NCBI RefSeq assembly: GCF_030409945.1
Contig: NZ_JAUFQV010000025.1
Span: 1-64,000 of the forward strand
Reading direction: 5' to 3'
DNA length: 64,000 bases
From: Vibrio tapetis subsp. quintayensis
GTDB taxonomy: Bacteria > Pseudomonadota > Gammaproteobacteria > Enterobacterales > Vibrionaceae
A program made the translations under genes and the position numbers. The notes under the pieces were generated by a model. It had not been told where the DNA came from and made no database searches. It saw only the letters and a program-made list of their open reading frames with translations. Position 1 is the stretch's first letter. Each line of letters begins with the position of its first letter. Below, one piece after another: positions 1 to 9,155 of this stretch.

Positions 1-129
1 CAGAACGATTGTTCTGGTTAAACTCTAAGATCGTGGCCAATATTAGTTGACCACTACAGTTGGACTAAAGACGGGGGCGTAAAGTTCGAAAGAGCTGATG
101 AAGGAGGTTGGGTTGTAGATGAAGGCGAT

Positions 130-1713
130 GTGAGTGAAAGGTATGCCGTTAATATATACAGCCAAAAGCAAATAAACGCACTTGCCTCAAACCCAACAAG
201 CCTTTTAGAACTAGTCGATCGTTCTCCTATTGTAGATATAGAAAGCTGGAATTCTCGATTTGAACCTCACCAGCGACTCTATATGGAGCTAAGTTCAGAG
301 GAAGTTCAGCTAAGTCGCAACATTTCGAAAGAAGGTTCTAAGAACTCAAGGCTCCAAGAATTGATGAGCGACATAAATGGCTTTGAGTCTGGTGGGCATA
401 GTCAAGTATTGATTCGAAACCAACTGATGACGACATCAAGCCGTCTACTTTCGAATGCAGGTAACATCGATCATATTTCGAACAGCTTCGATGAATTGCT
501 TCAAGAAACCGTTCCTAGCTTGAATACGACTCAAATAGAGTTGCTTGAGGATCCTCTTAAGGAAGAGCTTGTTGCTATACAAAGTGCATTTGAAACTGAA
601 GTGAATGAAGTACTAGGCCAAATTGAAACACTTAAAACTCGGATAGTTAGAGCTAAGGAGTTACGTGACCAAGCTATTCAATCATCCAATTGGCATACGC
701 AAAAAGTGTTGTCGGATGAGCGTTATCAAGACCTTGTTAGTGAATATCAAGAACGTGGCTCTGAATTTAATACACAGGAATATGAGTCGTGGACTTCAGA
801 AAAAGTGAGGATAGAACAACAACTAGAATGCATCGAAGTAGACAAGGCGCGGTTGAGTGAAGTAAGTGCACAAAAGGAAGGTGTACTTAATACGATGTTA
901 GAACTTAGACGTGAACTACAGACTAAGCGGCAAGAGTTTATAGGTAGTGTTCTTATCAATAACGATTATGTTCAGATGACAATCAAACCATTTTCAGACT
1001 TATCCAAAGCAGAGCGTCAATTCAGAACTATTGTCGGGCATGATAGATTCTCTTCTTCTGTATACGAAGAGGGAAATGATACTTCGTTACTGTATGGACT
1101 TTTCAATGCAAGTAGTACTTTCGAAGAAAAAACATCGGCACTTGGGGAACTCAAGAGTGCTATAAAATCATTGGTATTGGGTGAACAACCAAATGGATAC
1201 AGAATTGATCGTCGATTCATGGATTTCCTTACAGAAAGGTATGAGCGAGAGCCTGAATTTATGGCAAGGTTAGACTGTTGGCAGCCCGATGATTTGCTAG
1301 AAGTTAAGTACTCACCACGTGGGGATGGGACTCATTTTGCAAGTATTAGCAGAGGATCTGCTGGTCAAAAGGCCGCTGCGATACTCGCTTTCTTGTTAAG
1401 TCACGGAGAGGAACCAATCATTATCGACCAGCCTGAAGATGATCTAGATAATGCTCTAGTCTATAGCTTGATTGTTAATCAGATTCAAAATAATAAGGCA
1501 CGACGACAAATTATCATTGTTACGCATAACCCTAACATTGTGGTAAATGGAGACGCTGAACTAGTCAATGTAATGGAGTTTCGCGGAGGACAAGTACAAA
1601 TCAAAGCCAGTGGTAGTTTAATAGAGCAACATATTAGAGACGAAGTCTGTGAAATAATGGAAGGTGGACGAGAGGCGTTCAGCAAAAGGTTTCACCGCAT
1701 ATCACGATTGTGA
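130..1713 (+). CDS. SMC/ABC-like ATPase, C-terminal part (TrlF-like), probably truncated
   Basis: The 527-residue product has long coiled-coil segments (about residues 50-290), an ABC signature-like GSAGQKAAAIL near residue 410, a Walker B stretch PIIIDQPEDDLDN near 430-442 and a switch histidine in IIIVTHNPN near 462. No Walker A P-loop is present, so this is only the C-terminal part of an ATPase. The reading frame stays open upstream from base 22, and the translated residues there look like normal protein of the same family, but TAA at 19-21 closes the frame. The GTG at 130 is therefore a formal start only. The N-terminal half either lies left of the window in another frame or has been lost. 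Such ATPases often occur in accessory and defence islands. The resemblance to PHP-linked TrlF ATPases is from memory. Confidence 0.6.
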   Translation: MSERYAVNIYSQKQINALASNPTSLLELVDRSPIVDIESWNSRFEPHQRLYMELSSEEVQLSRNISKEGSKNSRLQELMSDINGFESGGHSQVLIRNQLMTTSSRLLSNAGNIDHISNSFDELLQETVPSLNTTQIELLEDPLKEELVAIQSAFETEVNEVLGQIETLKTRIVRAKELRDQAIQSSNWHTQKVLSDERYQDLVSEYQERGSEFNTQEYESWTSEKVRIEQQLECIEVDKARLSEVSAQKEGVLNTMLELRRELQTKRQEFIGSVLINNDYVQMTIKPFSDLSKAERQFRTIVGHDRFSSSVYEEGNDTSLLYGLFNASSTFEEKTSALGELKSAIKSLVLGEQPNGYRIDRRFMDFLTERYEREPEFMARLDCWQPDDLLEVKYSPRGDGTHFASISRGSAGQKAAAILAFLLSHGEEPIIIDQPEDDLDNALVYSLIVNQIQNNKARRQIIIVTHNPNIVVNGDAELVNVMEFRGGQVQIKASGSLIEQHIRDEVCEIMEGGREAFSKRFHRISRL

Positions 1714-1752
1714 TAGGGTTTTGATAACACATTTACTTTAGCTTCTTGATTT

Positions 1753-1860
1753 TTATGTTGCTTTCATTTGTTTGTAAGCCATGAACATCGAAATCATCAT
1801 AAGGATATATGTTAACCAGTAGATACCAATAGCAGCAATTGACTCAGTTTGATTGCTCAC
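1753..1860 (-). CDS. Possible 35-residue membrane peptide
   Basis: Reverse-strand ORF of 36 codons with a GTG start and TAA stop. The product begins VSNQTESIAAIG, has one hydrophobic stretch (about residues 9-29, rich in I, L, M, Y, W) and ends in the basic tail YKQMKAT, as in a single-span membrane microprotein. It lies downstream of gcvP on the same strand, just past a perfect hairpin. No good ribosome binding site is visible, because the hairpin occupies that position. I do not recognise the family. It may be chance, but the amphipathic N-terminus, single span and basic C-terminus are more protein-like than usual for so short an ORF. Confidence 0.35.
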   Translation of the reverse strand: MSNQTESIAAIGIYWLTYILMMISMFMAYKQMKAT

Positions 1861-1863
1861 ATC

Positions 1864-1891
1864 AAAAGGCGAACCAAATGGTTCGCCTTTT
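1864..1891. terminator. Bidirectional hairpin terminator
   Basis: Perfect 12-bp stem (AAAAGGCGAACC / GGTTCGCCTTTT) with a 4-base loop, flanked by A and T runs. It lies between the convergent ATPase fragment and gcvP and can stop transcription from both sides. Confidence 0.85.
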
Positions 1892-1904
1892 GTTATTCAA
1901 GTTA

Positions 1905-1962
1905 GTTTCCAACTCGGTTATCGGTTTCCAACTCGGTTATCACAGTTTCCAACTTGGTTATC
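1905..1962. repeat. Three tandem 18-bp repeats
   Basis: The 18-mer GTTTCCAACTCGGTTATC occurs at 1905-1922 and 1924-1941, with a third copy at 1945-1962 that differs by one base (C to T at position 11). The copies are spaced 19 and 21 bases apart, directly after the gcvP stop codon. Function unknown. Confidence 0.8.
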
Positions 1963-1979
1963 TGTGATCATCAGCAATA

Positions 1980-4844
1980 CTAGTCTTCGTAGCTATCAAT
2001 ACTTGGGCAGCTACAAATCAAGTTACGATCGCCGTATACGTTGTCTACACGGTTTACCGTAGGCCAGTATTTTGAGGCTTTGGTTTGCACACTAGGGAAA
2101 CAAGCCAGCTCACGTGTGTATGGGTGATCCCATGCTTCACTTGAAAGGTCTATTTGAGTGTGCGGAGCGTTCACTAGAGGGTTATTGTCTAGTGGCCAAA
2201 CGCCATCCTTCACCTTAATGGTCTCTTCACGGATTGCGATCATCGCATCACAGAAACGGTCTAATTCAGCTAAATCTTCAGACTCAGTTGGTTCCACCAT
2301 TAAAGTACCCGCAACCGGGAATGACATGGTTGGCGCATGGAAACCGTAGTCCATTAAACGCTTCGCGATGTCTTCTTCACTAATACCAGTTTCTTCTTTT
2401 AACGGACGAATGTCGATAATACATTCGTGTGCTACGCGACCGTTCGTACCACGGTACAGTACCGGGTAGTGTGGACGCAGGCGTTCCATAACGTAGTTAG
2501 CGTTCAAAATCGCAACTTTGGTTGCGTCGGTTAACCCTTCGCTGCCCGTCATAGCAATGTATGCCCAAGAGATTGGCAATATAGATGCACTGCCTAAATC
2601 GGCTGCTGATACTGCGTAGTCTTCGCTTACCACGCCGTTTTCAACGTGGCCTGGCAGGAAAGGAGCTAGGTGTGATTTAACACCGATAGGCCCCATACCT
2701 GGACCACCGCCGCCGTGCGGTATACAGAAGGTTTTGTGCAAGTTCAAGTGGGACACATCTGAGCCGATGAAGCCTGGGCTGGTAAGGCCAACCTGAGCGT
2801 TCATGTTGGCACCATCAAGATACACTTGGCCGCCTGCAGCGTGAACCATGTCACATACTTCTTGTACTTGCTCTTCGTACACACCGTGTGTTGAAGGGTA
2901 AGTGATCATGATGCTAGAAAGCTTGTCTTGGTGCTTTTCAATTTTTGCTGCTAGGTCGGTCATGTCGATGTTGCCATCTTCATCACACTTAACAACGACA
3001 ACCTTCATGGAAACCATTGAAGCAGTAGCCGGGTTAGTACCGTGAGCAGAGCTTGGAATTAAGCAAACATTACGCTCGCCTTCTCCTCGGCTTTGATGGT
3101 AACGCTGGATAGCAATTAGACCTGCGTACTCACCAGATGCACCTGAGTTAGGTTGTAGAGAAAAATCATCGTAACCTGTGATTTCACACAATTTTTCTTT
3201 CAAATCTTGAGCGAGTGCGGTGTAACCAGCTGCTTGTTCAAGCGGAGCAAATGGATGCAGTGCGCCGAACTCAGGCCATGTTACCGGGATCATTTCGGCA
3301 GCCGCATTCAATTTCATTGTGCAGCTGCCAAGTGGGATCATACCGTGCGTTAGCGAGAAGTCTTTGTTTTCTAACTTTTTCAGGTAACGCATCATCTGCG
3401 TCTCACTGTGGTGTGTATTAAACACTGGGTGAGTTAGGTAGCGTGTTTCTCGGCGACATGTCTCTGGGATAGCAGCGAACTCATTTGACCCAATATCCGC
3501 TGAAAGCGCCTTAGCGTCTTCCGTTACACCAAAGACCGCAAATAGGGCGTCAATATCGGCAATGGTCGTGGTTTCATCAAAACTAACACCCAATTGAGTA
3601 TTGAGATTACGCAGGTTGATGTCTGCACTTTGGGCTTTTTGGTACAGTTCTTGTGACTTATCGCCAGTGTTAATGGTTAACGTATCAAAGAAGCTGTTAT
3701 GCGCCAGTTCGTAACCAGACTTAGTTAGGCCTGCTGCTAGAATTGCCGTCATGTGGTGTGTACGACGAGCGATAGTTCGCAAGCCTTCTTCACCGTGATA
3801 AACCGCGAAGAATGAAGCCATGTTGGCAAGCAACGCTTGAGCAGTACAGATATTCGACGTCGCTTTTTCGCGGCGGATGTGTTGCTCACGAGTTTGCATT
3901 GCCATGCGCAAAGCTTGATTACCTTTGGAATCGATAGAGACACCAATAACGCGACCAGGCATTGTGCGTTTGTGTTTTTCTTTTGTTGCCATGAAGGCTG
4001 CATGTGGGCCGCCGTACCCCATAGGGACACCAAAGCGCTGAGCACTGCCAATAACAACATCTGCGCCCATTTCACCCGCTGGTTTTAGTAATGCGCAGGC
4101 AAGTAGGTCGGTTGCAACAGTAACCAGCGTCTTTTTCGCTTGCGCCGCTGAAATAACGTCTGTTAAGTCGCGTACTTCACCTGTTGTACCAGGGTATTGC
4201 AGCAATGCACCAAAAACATCGTGGTCAGGTAAAGAATCGACAGAGCCTGTAACGACTTCAAAACCAATGAACTCGGCACGTGTTTTTACCACTTCTAACG
4301 TTTGTGGGTGAACGTCATCAGCAACGAAAAACACTTTGCTTTTGCTTTTACCAGCACGCTGACACAAAGTCATCGCTTCGCCGGCTGCCGTCGCTTCATC
4401 AAGAAGAGAAGCGTTAGCGATTTCCATTCCCGTAAGATCCATTACCATTTGTTGGTAATTAAGCAGCGCTTCTAAACGGCCTTGCGAAATCTCAGGTTGA
4501 TACGGAGTATAAGCCGTATACCAGCCTGGGTTTTCAAGCACGTTGCGAAGAATGACGTTTGGCGTAAAGGTATTGTAGTAACCTTGGCCGATAAACGTTC
4601 GCTTGATCTGGTTTTGGTTAGCAAACTGCTTCATTACAGTAAGCATGTCTGCTTCGCTCATTGCGGGAGCAGTATTCATTGGTGTTTCAAGACGGATTTG
4701 CGCCGGGACGGTTTCTTCAATAAGGGCGTCCATACTTACTGCGTTGATAGCAGCAAGCATTTGCTTTTGCTCTGAATCGTTAGGTCCGTTATGGCGACCA
4801 ATGAATTCGTTATCCGTGCTTAGGTGTTGAAGTAACTCTGTCAT
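1980..4844 (-). CDS. gcvP: Glycine dehydrogenase (decarboxylating), P-protein
   Basis: The 954-residue pyridoxal-phosphate enzyme decarboxylates glycine and passes the aminomethyl group to the lipoyl arm of GcvH in the cytoplasmic glycine cleavage system. Length is normal for the one-chain bacterial form (E. coli about 957). The N-terminal half carries the family's [10 protein letters not shown] segment; the C-terminal half has the PLP-lysine region [20 protein letters not shown]. The gene is last in a tight glyA-gcvH-gcvP unit, 27 bases after gcvH. Unlike E. coli gcvTHP, gcvT is encoded separately and divergently. The start ATG at 4844 is preceded by GGTAGA. It appears intact. Confidence 0.97.
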   Translation of the reverse strand: MTELLQHLSTDNEFIGRHNGPNDSEQKQMLAAINAVSMDALIEETVPAQIRLETPMNTAPAMSEADMLTVMKQFANQNQIKRTFIGQGYYNTFTPNVILRNVLENPGWYTAYTPYQPEISQGRLEALLNYQQMVMDLTGMEIANASLLDEATAAGEAMTLCQRAGKSKSKVFFVADDVHPQTLEVVKTRAEFIGFEVVTGSVDSLPDHDVFGALLQYPGTTGEVRDLTDVISAAQAKKTLVTVATDLLACALLKPAGEMGADVVIGSAQRFGVPMGYGGPHAAFMATKEKHKRTMPGRVIGVSIDSKGNQALRMAMQTREQHIRREKATSNICTAQALLANMASFFAVYHGEEGLRTIARRTHHMTAILAAGLTKSGYELAHNSFFDTLTINTGDKSQELYQKAQSADINLRNLNTQLGVSFDETTTIADIDALFAVFGVTEDAKALSADIGSNEFAAIPETCRRETRYLTHPVFNTHHSETQMMRYLKKLENKDFSLTHGMIPLGSCTMKLNAAAEMIPVTWPEFGALHPFAPLEQAAGYTALAQDLKEKLCEITGYDDFSLQPNSGASGEYAGLIAIQRYHQSRGEGERNVCLIPSSAHGTNPATASMVSMKVVVVKCDEDGNIDMTDLAAKIEKHQDKLSSIMITYPSTHGVYEEQVQEVCDMVHAAGGQVYLDGANMNAQVGLTSPGFIGSDVSHLNLHKTFCIPHGGGGPGMGPIGVKSHLAPFLPGHVENGVVSEDYAVSAADLGSASILPISWAYIAMTGSEGLTDATKVAILNANYVMERLRPHYPVLYRGTNGRVAHECIIDIRPLKEETGISEEDIAKRLMDYGFHAPTMSFPVAGTLMVEPTESEDLAELDRFCDAMIAIREETIKVKDGVWPLDNNPLVNAPHTQIDLSSEAWDHPYTRELACFPSVQTKASKYWPTVNRVDNVYGDRNLICSCPSIDSYED

Positions 4845-4871
4845 ATTTTAATCTACCAGAATCGAATGTTC

Positions 4872-5252
4872 TTATTCGTCTTCTAAAGAGTTTTCATACT
4901 CTTCAGCGTCTTTTAGGTTTTCAAGCTCTGCAGCATCGCTCAGTTTAACTTTAACGATCCAACCACCTTCATAAGGTTCTTCGTTGATAAGTTCTGGGCT
5001 GTCTTCTAGCTCTTCGTTAATTTCCAGTACTTCACCTGAAATTGGAGAGTAAATATCAGATGCCGCCTTTACAGATTCAACTAAAGAAAAGTTTTCACCA
5101 GCTTCTAGCTCGTCGCCAGTGTCAGGTAAGTCAACAAACACGACATCGCCAAGCATTTGTTGTGCGTGCTCTGAAATGCCGATGGTCACAGTGCCGTCGC
5201 CATTGTCACGTACCCACTCATGGCTTTCTGTAAACTTCAGTGTTTTATCCAT
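4872..5252 (-). CDS. gcvH: Glycine cleavage system H protein
   Basis: The 126-residue lipoyl carrier shuttles the aminomethyl intermediate between GcvP and GcvT. The lipoylation site is the lysine of [15 protein letters not shown], and the protein ends in the usual acidic tail. A GGAG ribosome binding site sits 8 bases before ATG. The gene lies between glyA (38-base gap) and gcvP (27-base gap), consistent with one transcript. Length matches the family (about 125-130). Confidence 0.97.
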   Translation of the reverse strand: MDKTLKFTESHEWVRDNGDGTVTIGISEHAQQMLGDVVFVDLPDTGDELEAGENFSLVESVKAASDIYSPISGEVLEINEELEDSPELINEEPYEGGWIVKVKLSDAAELENLKDAEEYENSLEDE

Positions 5253-5290
5253 TGCAATATCTCCAAAAATATCCGTAACGATTATAAAAA

Positions 5291-6586
5291 TTATTGGTAA
5301 AGAGGGAACTTAAGGCAAAGCTGTTGAACTTGGTTTTTCACTCGTTTTTCAACTTCTGCATTACCTTGTGGATGCTCAACTAAGCCGTCAAGCACGTCAC
5401 CGATCCATTCACCGATGAGTCTAAATTCTTCATTGCCAAAACCACGACTGGTTCCAGCGGGCGTACCCAAACGTATGCCTGAGGTAATCATAGGTTTTTC
5501 AGAATCAAATGGGATGCCATTTTTATTACATGTGATCCCAGCACGTTCTAGCGCGTCTTCAACCTGATTGCCTTTCAGTCCTTTTGGTCTTAAATCAACT
5601 AACATCAAATGCGTGTCGGTGCCTCCAGTGACAATGTCACAACCACGCGTTTGCAATACTTCTGCAAGGATCTTGGCGTTAGAAACGACTTGATTGATGT
5701 AAGTCTTAAAATCTGGCCCCAAAGCTTCACCAAAGGCTACCGCTTTTGATGCAATTACGTGCATCAAAGGGCCACCTTGCAAGCCGGGGAAAACCGCTGA
5801 GTTAATTTTCTTAATTGTGCTTTCATCGTTGGTCAATATCAGACCACCACGAGGGCCACGAAGTGTTTTATGAGTCGTTGATGTAACGACATCAGCAAAT
5901 GGGATTGGGCTAGGGTGAGCACCTGTGGCAACTAAGCCGGCGATGTGCGCCATATCAACCATGAGCAACGCGTCGACTTCATCGGCAATGGCTCTGAATT
6001 TCTCGAAGTTGATAGTACGAGGAATGGCACTTCCGCCTGCGATGATGAGCTTAGGTTTGTGTTCAATGGCGAGTTCACGAACCGCATCGTAGTCGATTTC
6101 TAAGGTTTCTTTGTCTACGCCGTACTGAATAGCATTAAACCATTTACCAGACTGCGCAGGCCTTGCTCCGTGAGTAAGGTGACCCCCAGCGTCAAGTGAC
6201 ATACCTAGAATCGTGTCGCCTGGTTGCAATAGTGCAAGCATCACCGCGCCGTTTGCTTGTGCGCCAGAATGTGGCTGTACGTTCGCGTATTCGCAACGAA
6301 ATAGGTTCTTAACGCGCTCAATAGCGATTGTTTCTACAGAGTCAACATGCTCACACCCCCCGTAATAACGGCGTCCAGGGTAACCTTCTGCGTATTTATT
6401 CGTTAAACAAGTGCCTTGTGCTTGCATCACCGCTTTAGAAACGATGTTTTCAGAGGCTATTAATTCTATTTGTTCATTTTGGCGAGTTTGTTCAGCTTGA
6501 ATACCAGCAAATACCGCGTCATCTGTAGCAGCGAGGTTCGTTGAGAAGAAGTTTTCTAAGTTATGTGTTTTGAAAGATTGAGTCAT
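5291..6586 (-). CDS. glyA: Serine hydroxymethyltransferase
   Basis: PLP enzyme that interconverts serine and glycine with tetrahydrofolate as one-carbon acceptor. The PLP lysine lies in [16 protein letters not shown]; the N-terminus has [14 protein letters not shown] and [19 protein letters not shown]. The ORF is open to 6670, but I chose ATG at 6586 ([13 protein letters not shown]) because it has an AAAGG site upstream and gives 431 residues, the normal family length. First gene of the unit with gcvH and gcvP, so glycine made here or taken up can be cleaved. Vibrios often carry a second glyA on the main chromosome, so this is probably the catabolic paralogue (inference). Confidence 0.95.
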   Translation of the reverse strand: MTQSFKTHNLENFFSTNLAATDDAVFAGIQAEQTRQNEQIELIASENIVSKAVMQAQGTCLTNKYAEGYPGRRYYGGCEHVDSVETIAIERVKNLFRCEYANVQPHSGAQANGAVMLALLQPGDTILGMSLDAGGHLTHGARPAQSGKWFNAIQYGVDKETLEIDYDAVRELAIEHKPKLIIAGGSAIPRTINFEKFRAIADEVDALLMVDMAHIAGLVATGAHPSPIPFADVVTSTTHKTLRGPRGGLILTNDESTIKKINSAVFPGLQGGPLMHVIASKAVAFGEALGPDFKTYINQVVSNAKILAEVLQTRGCDIVTGGTDTHLMLVDLRPKGLKGNQVEDALERAGITCNKNGIPFDSEKPMITSGIRLGTPAGTSRGFGNEEFRLIGEWIGDVLDGLVEHPQGNAEVEKRVKNQVQQLCLKFPLYQ

Positions 6587-6766
6587 TGTAGGGACCTTTA
6601 TAGCTAGTTCGTATTTACTTGATTCTTTGACCATTTGCGAAAATACGATCTTCCTTTTGTTATTCGGCATGCGGAGAGGTCAATCCCACCACATGGGCAT
6701 AATTCGGTGCGATTTCATCCTTTGGCAGTGCGCAGTGAGAAAAATGGCGAAAATATTCAATTGTGA

Positions 6767-6782
6767 ATACAAACGTTTGCTA
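6767..6782. promoter_or_regulatory. PurR-like box upstream of glyA
   Basis: ATACAAACGTTTGCTA contains the perfect palindrome CAAACGTTTG and matches about 12 of 16 positions of the E. coli PurR consensus ACGCAAACGTTTNCNT. E. coli glyA is PurR-repressed, which makes the match credible; it is a motif match only. Confidence 0.5.
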
Positions 6783-6889
6783 ATTTTCTTCCAGTGCGTT
6801 CCAAAGTGGCACTTATGATATGAATGAAATCATTGAACGGCTAACAAGGTTGTAACATAGCGCTTGTCGCACGCACATTCAACCATAAA

Positions 6890-6906
6890 TTTCCTATAGG
6901 AAACAC
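6890..6906. promoter_or_regulatory. Putative operator copy 1 (TATAGGAAACAC)
   Basis: TTTCCTATAGGAAA (6890-6903) is a perfect palindrome and overlaps the 12-mer TATAGGAAACAC (6895-6906). That 12-mer recurs exactly, inverted, at 7657-7668 and with one change at 7833-7844. The clustering around the XRE-cupin gene suggests it is that regulator's binding site. Confidence 0.5.
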
Positions 6907-7021
6907 GTTTTCCGATTTTGCTACCCAGCGCACTGTTTATTTACACTCTGCTACTTTTATGTTCAGGCGACTCTGTGCACAATGAAATAAGAGAATTAGG
7001 AAACAAGAGATAGAGGGACTT

Positions 7022-7645
7022 ATGTCTGAAGACATGTACGATGAATACCCATCATTAACGTTAGCTAAAGAACAGCAACAAGAAAGTATAGAGCCGTTAA
7101 AGTTAGGTAAGCGGATCAAAGAGATTCGTATGGAGTTGTCACTGACGTTAGAAGACGCCAGCAAACGTACTGGTCTTGCTCGTTCTACGCTCTCAAAAAT
7201 TGAAAATGAACAGATTTCGCCAACTTTCCAGGCGATGCAGAAACTGGCTGCGGGTCTTAATATCGATATGCCGCAACTATTTGAACCGCCGAGAAAAAAA
7301 GTCGCAACGGGTAGGCGTGATGTTACCTTATCCGGCCAGGGAAAACCGCACCCGACACCGACTTACGAACATGAACTGTTGGCCACTCAGTTATCTAATA
7401 AAAAGATGATGCCATTCAAGAGCAGAATTCATGCCCGAAACTTCGATGACTATTCTGATTGGGTACGCCACGATGGCGAAGAGTTCTTGCTTATTCTAGA
7501 GGGCGACGTTCTTCTCTATACTGAATTTTATGAACCTGTGCCATTAAAGTCTGGTGACAGTGTTTATTACGATGCAAACATGGGGCACATGCTGGTTTCT
7601 ACCAGTGAAGAAGACGCTCATATCCTTTGGGTTACAGCAAAGTAA
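7022..7645 (+). CDS. XRE-family regulator with C-terminal cupin domain
   Basis: The 207-residue protein has a helix-turn-helix at about residues 27-85 (LGKRIKEIRMELSLTLEDAS, then TGLARSTLSKIENEQISPT) and a cupin fold at about 120-205 (GEEFLLILEGDVLLYTEF; SGDSVYYDANMGHMLVS). XRE-cupin proteins sense small metabolites through the cupin domain. It sits between divergent glyA-gcvHP and downstream gcvT, so control of glycine cleavage in response to glycine or serine is the natural inference. The start ATG has an AGAGGG site 5 bases upstream. Repeated GGAAACAC motifs on both sides of the gene are candidate operators, including for autoregulation. Confidence 0.9.
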   Translation: MSEDMYDEYPSLTLAKEQQQESIEPLKLGKRIKEIRMELSLTLEDASKRTGLARSTLSKIENEQISPTFQAMQKLAAGLNIDMPQLFEPPRKKVATGRRDVTLSGQGKPHPTPTYEHELLATQLSNKKMMPFKSRIHARNFDDYSDWVRHDGEEFLLILEGDVLLYTEFYEPVPLKSGDSVYYDANMGHMLVSTSEEDAHILWVTAK

Positions 7646-7656
7646 CCAGTTCTGTT

Positions 7657-7668
7657 GTGTTTCCTATA
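7657..7668 (-). promoter_or_regulatory. Putative operator copy 2 (inverted TATAGGAAACAC)
   Basis: GTGTTTCCTATA is the exact reverse complement of the 12-mer at 6895-6906. It lies 12 bases after the regulator stop codon, in the region upstream of gcvT. Confidence 0.45.
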
Positions 7669-7672
7669 ATAA

Positions 7673-7688
7673 AAGCAAACGTTTTCTA
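7673..7688. promoter_or_regulatory. PurR-like box upstream of gcvT
   Basis: AAGCAAACGTTTTCTA matches most positions of the PurR consensus ACGCAAACGTTTNCNT. A weaker relative, GAAAACGTTGTTTT, lies at about 7709-7722. E. coli gcvTHP is also PurR-repressed. Together with the glyA box this suggests purine control of both arms of the locus. Confidence 0.5.
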
Positions 7689-7832
7689 TGTGTCTTTTTT
7701 GTTCGCGTGAAAACGTTGTTTTGATTCTAACCGCTGAAATGTTGTGTTAACACCTGTAATAAACTTGTTAAAGATCACATTGTGATGGTTGTAAAGCAAT
7801 TGACGGTTTCCAAGCGAGTAAACATTATCTAC

Positions 7833-7844
7833 TATCGGAAACAC
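7833..7844 (+). promoter_or_regulatory. Putative operator copy 3 (TATCGGAAACAC)
   Basis: One base different from the 12-mer at 6895-6906. It is flanked by further TTTCC/GGAAA half-sites (GGTTTCC near 7805, TTGGAAA near 7855), 66 bases before the gcvT start. Confidence 0.45.
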
Positions 7845-7909
7845 TAGCGGTTTATTGGAAAGACCAACTGAATCATCGCGCAGTAGAAACTGACGATATG
7901 GAGAATAGA

Positions 7910-9025
7910 ATGACAGTACTCAACAAGACTTCACTTCACGCATTGCACCTAGAAGCGGGAGCCAAAATGGTGCCTTTTGCTGGTTTCGATATGCCGGTAC
8001 AGTACCCACTGGGTGTAAAGAAAGAGCATTTACATACGCGTGATTCGGCTGGTTTGTTTGATGTGTCCCATATGGGCCAGTTACGCTTACATGGAGCGGA
8101 TGCTGCCAAAGCATTAGAAGCATTGGTTCCTGTAGATATCATCGACTTACCACAAGGTAATCAACGTTACGCTTTCTTCACAAATGAAGAGGGTGGGATT
8201 ATGGATGACCTAATGGTTGCCAATTTTGGTGACTATTTGTTTGTGGTCGTTAATGCTGCGTGTAAAGAACAAGATATTGCGCACCTTAAAGCTAACTTGC
8301 CTGATTCAGTTAAAATGGACGTTATTGAAGATCGCGCACTGCTTGCTCTGCAAGGACCAAAAGCGGCTGATGTTTTAGCGAAGTTGAATCCAGAAGTGGC
8401 TGACATGGTTTTTATGGATACTCGTGAAATTGAATTGGTTGGCGAAACGTGCTTGGTTAGCCGCTCGGGCTATACTGGCGAAGATGGCTACGAAATTTCA
8501 GTTTCTAACGATAAAGCGGAAGAGCTGGCTCGCACCTTAACTGAATTCTCAGAAGTAGAATGGATTGGCCTAGGCGCTCGAGATTCTTTGCGTCTTGAAT
8601 GTGGTTTATGCTTGTATGGTCACGACTTAGACACAACAACGTCTCCAGTTGAAGGCAGTCTACTGTGGGGGATCAGCAAGATCCGTCGTACTGATGGCGA
8701 ACGAGCGGGTGGATTTCCAGGCGCAGACATCATTCTTGATCAAATAGCGACTAAGAATGTAGTACGTAAACGCATTGGTTTGGTCGGTCAAACAAAAGCG
8801 CCTGTACGTGAAGGTGCCAAACTGTTTGATGCAGAGGATAACGAAATCGGCGTGGTAACCAGTGGTACTGCTGGCCCAACAGCGGGTAAGCCAGTGTCTA
8901 TGGGCTATGTACAAACTGTTTTTGCCGTTATTGGAACTGAAGTGTTTGCAGAAGTTCGTGGTAAAAAATTACCAATGACGGTCGAAAAAATGCCGTTCGT
9001 ACCACAGCGATACTATCGTGGATAA
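7910..9025 (+). CDS. gcvT: Glycine cleavage system T protein (aminomethyltransferase)
   Basis: The 371-residue enzyme transfers the methylene group from the GcvH lipoyl arm to tetrahydrofolate and releases ammonia. Family marks include [20 protein letters not shown], the folate-site segment [22 protein letters not shown] and the [19 protein letters not shown] region. An ATG at 7898 is also in frame, but the ATG at 7910 has GGAG exactly 6 bases upstream and gives the usual N-terminus, so I chose it. The gene is separate from gcvHP, downstream of the cupin regulator, under its own motif-rich 264-base leader region, and ends at a strong terminator. Confidence 0.96.
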   Translation: MTVLNKTSLHALHLEAGAKMVPFAGFDMPVQYPLGVKKEHLHTRDSAGLFDVSHMGQLRLHGADAAKALEALVPVDIIDLPQGNQRYAFFTNEEGGIMDDLMVANFGDYLFVVVNAACKEQDIAHLKANLPDSVKMDVIEDRALLALQGPKAADVLAKLNPEVADMVFMDTREIELVGETCLVSRSGYTGEDGYEISVSNDKAEELARTLTEFSEVEWIGLGARDSLRLECGLCLYGHDLDTTTSPVEGSLLWGISKIRRTDGERAGGFPGADIILDQIATKNVVRKRIGLVGQTKAPVREGAKLFDAEDNEIGVVTSGTAGPTAGKPVSMGYVQTVFAVIGTEVFAEVRGKKLPMTVEKMPFVPQRYYRG

Positions 9026-9050
9026 TTGTACGCGCTAAACGTTGTTTAAA

Positions 9051-9075
9051 AACTCGCCACTTGGCGGGTTTTTTT
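9051..9075 (+). terminator. Terminator after gcvT
   Basis: 8-bp stem AACTCGCC / GGCGGGTT (one G-T pair), 4-base loop, followed by a T run. Confidence 0.9.
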
Positions 9076-9155
9076 ATGGAATTAGTATGATAACGCAGAA
9101 GTATAGCTGGGATAGGTGCTAGTATGCGCTCTAAAAGGTTTGAAAGGATAAACTG

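Larger units (their letters stand above)
6587..7021. promoter_or_regulatory. Divergent control region between glyA and the cupin regulator
   Basis: 435 bases without a convincing gene. It holds a PurR-like box (6767-6782), a GGAAACAC operator-like palindrome (6890-6906) followed by a further TTTCC element, and the regulator's ribosome binding site (AGAGGG near 7012). I looked for the conserved cores of a glycine riboswitch and did not find them. Confidence 0.6.

Noticed and set aside
3749..4088. ORFs on both strands within gcvP
   Set aside because: These are shadow frames of a well-supported gene, with no ribosome sites and frameshifted composition.
6587..7021. Glycine riboswitch upstream of glyA or gcvT
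   Set aside because: I looked for the conserved GGAGAG and TTTCAGGT-type cores of the tandem aptamer on both strands and found only short chance matches; protein operators explain the visible repeats better.
7774..7786. CRP site ATCACATTGTGAT before gcvT
   Set aside because: The half-sites are inverted relative to CRP (TCACA...TGTGA) and spaced wrongly; it is a palindrome of another kind or chance.
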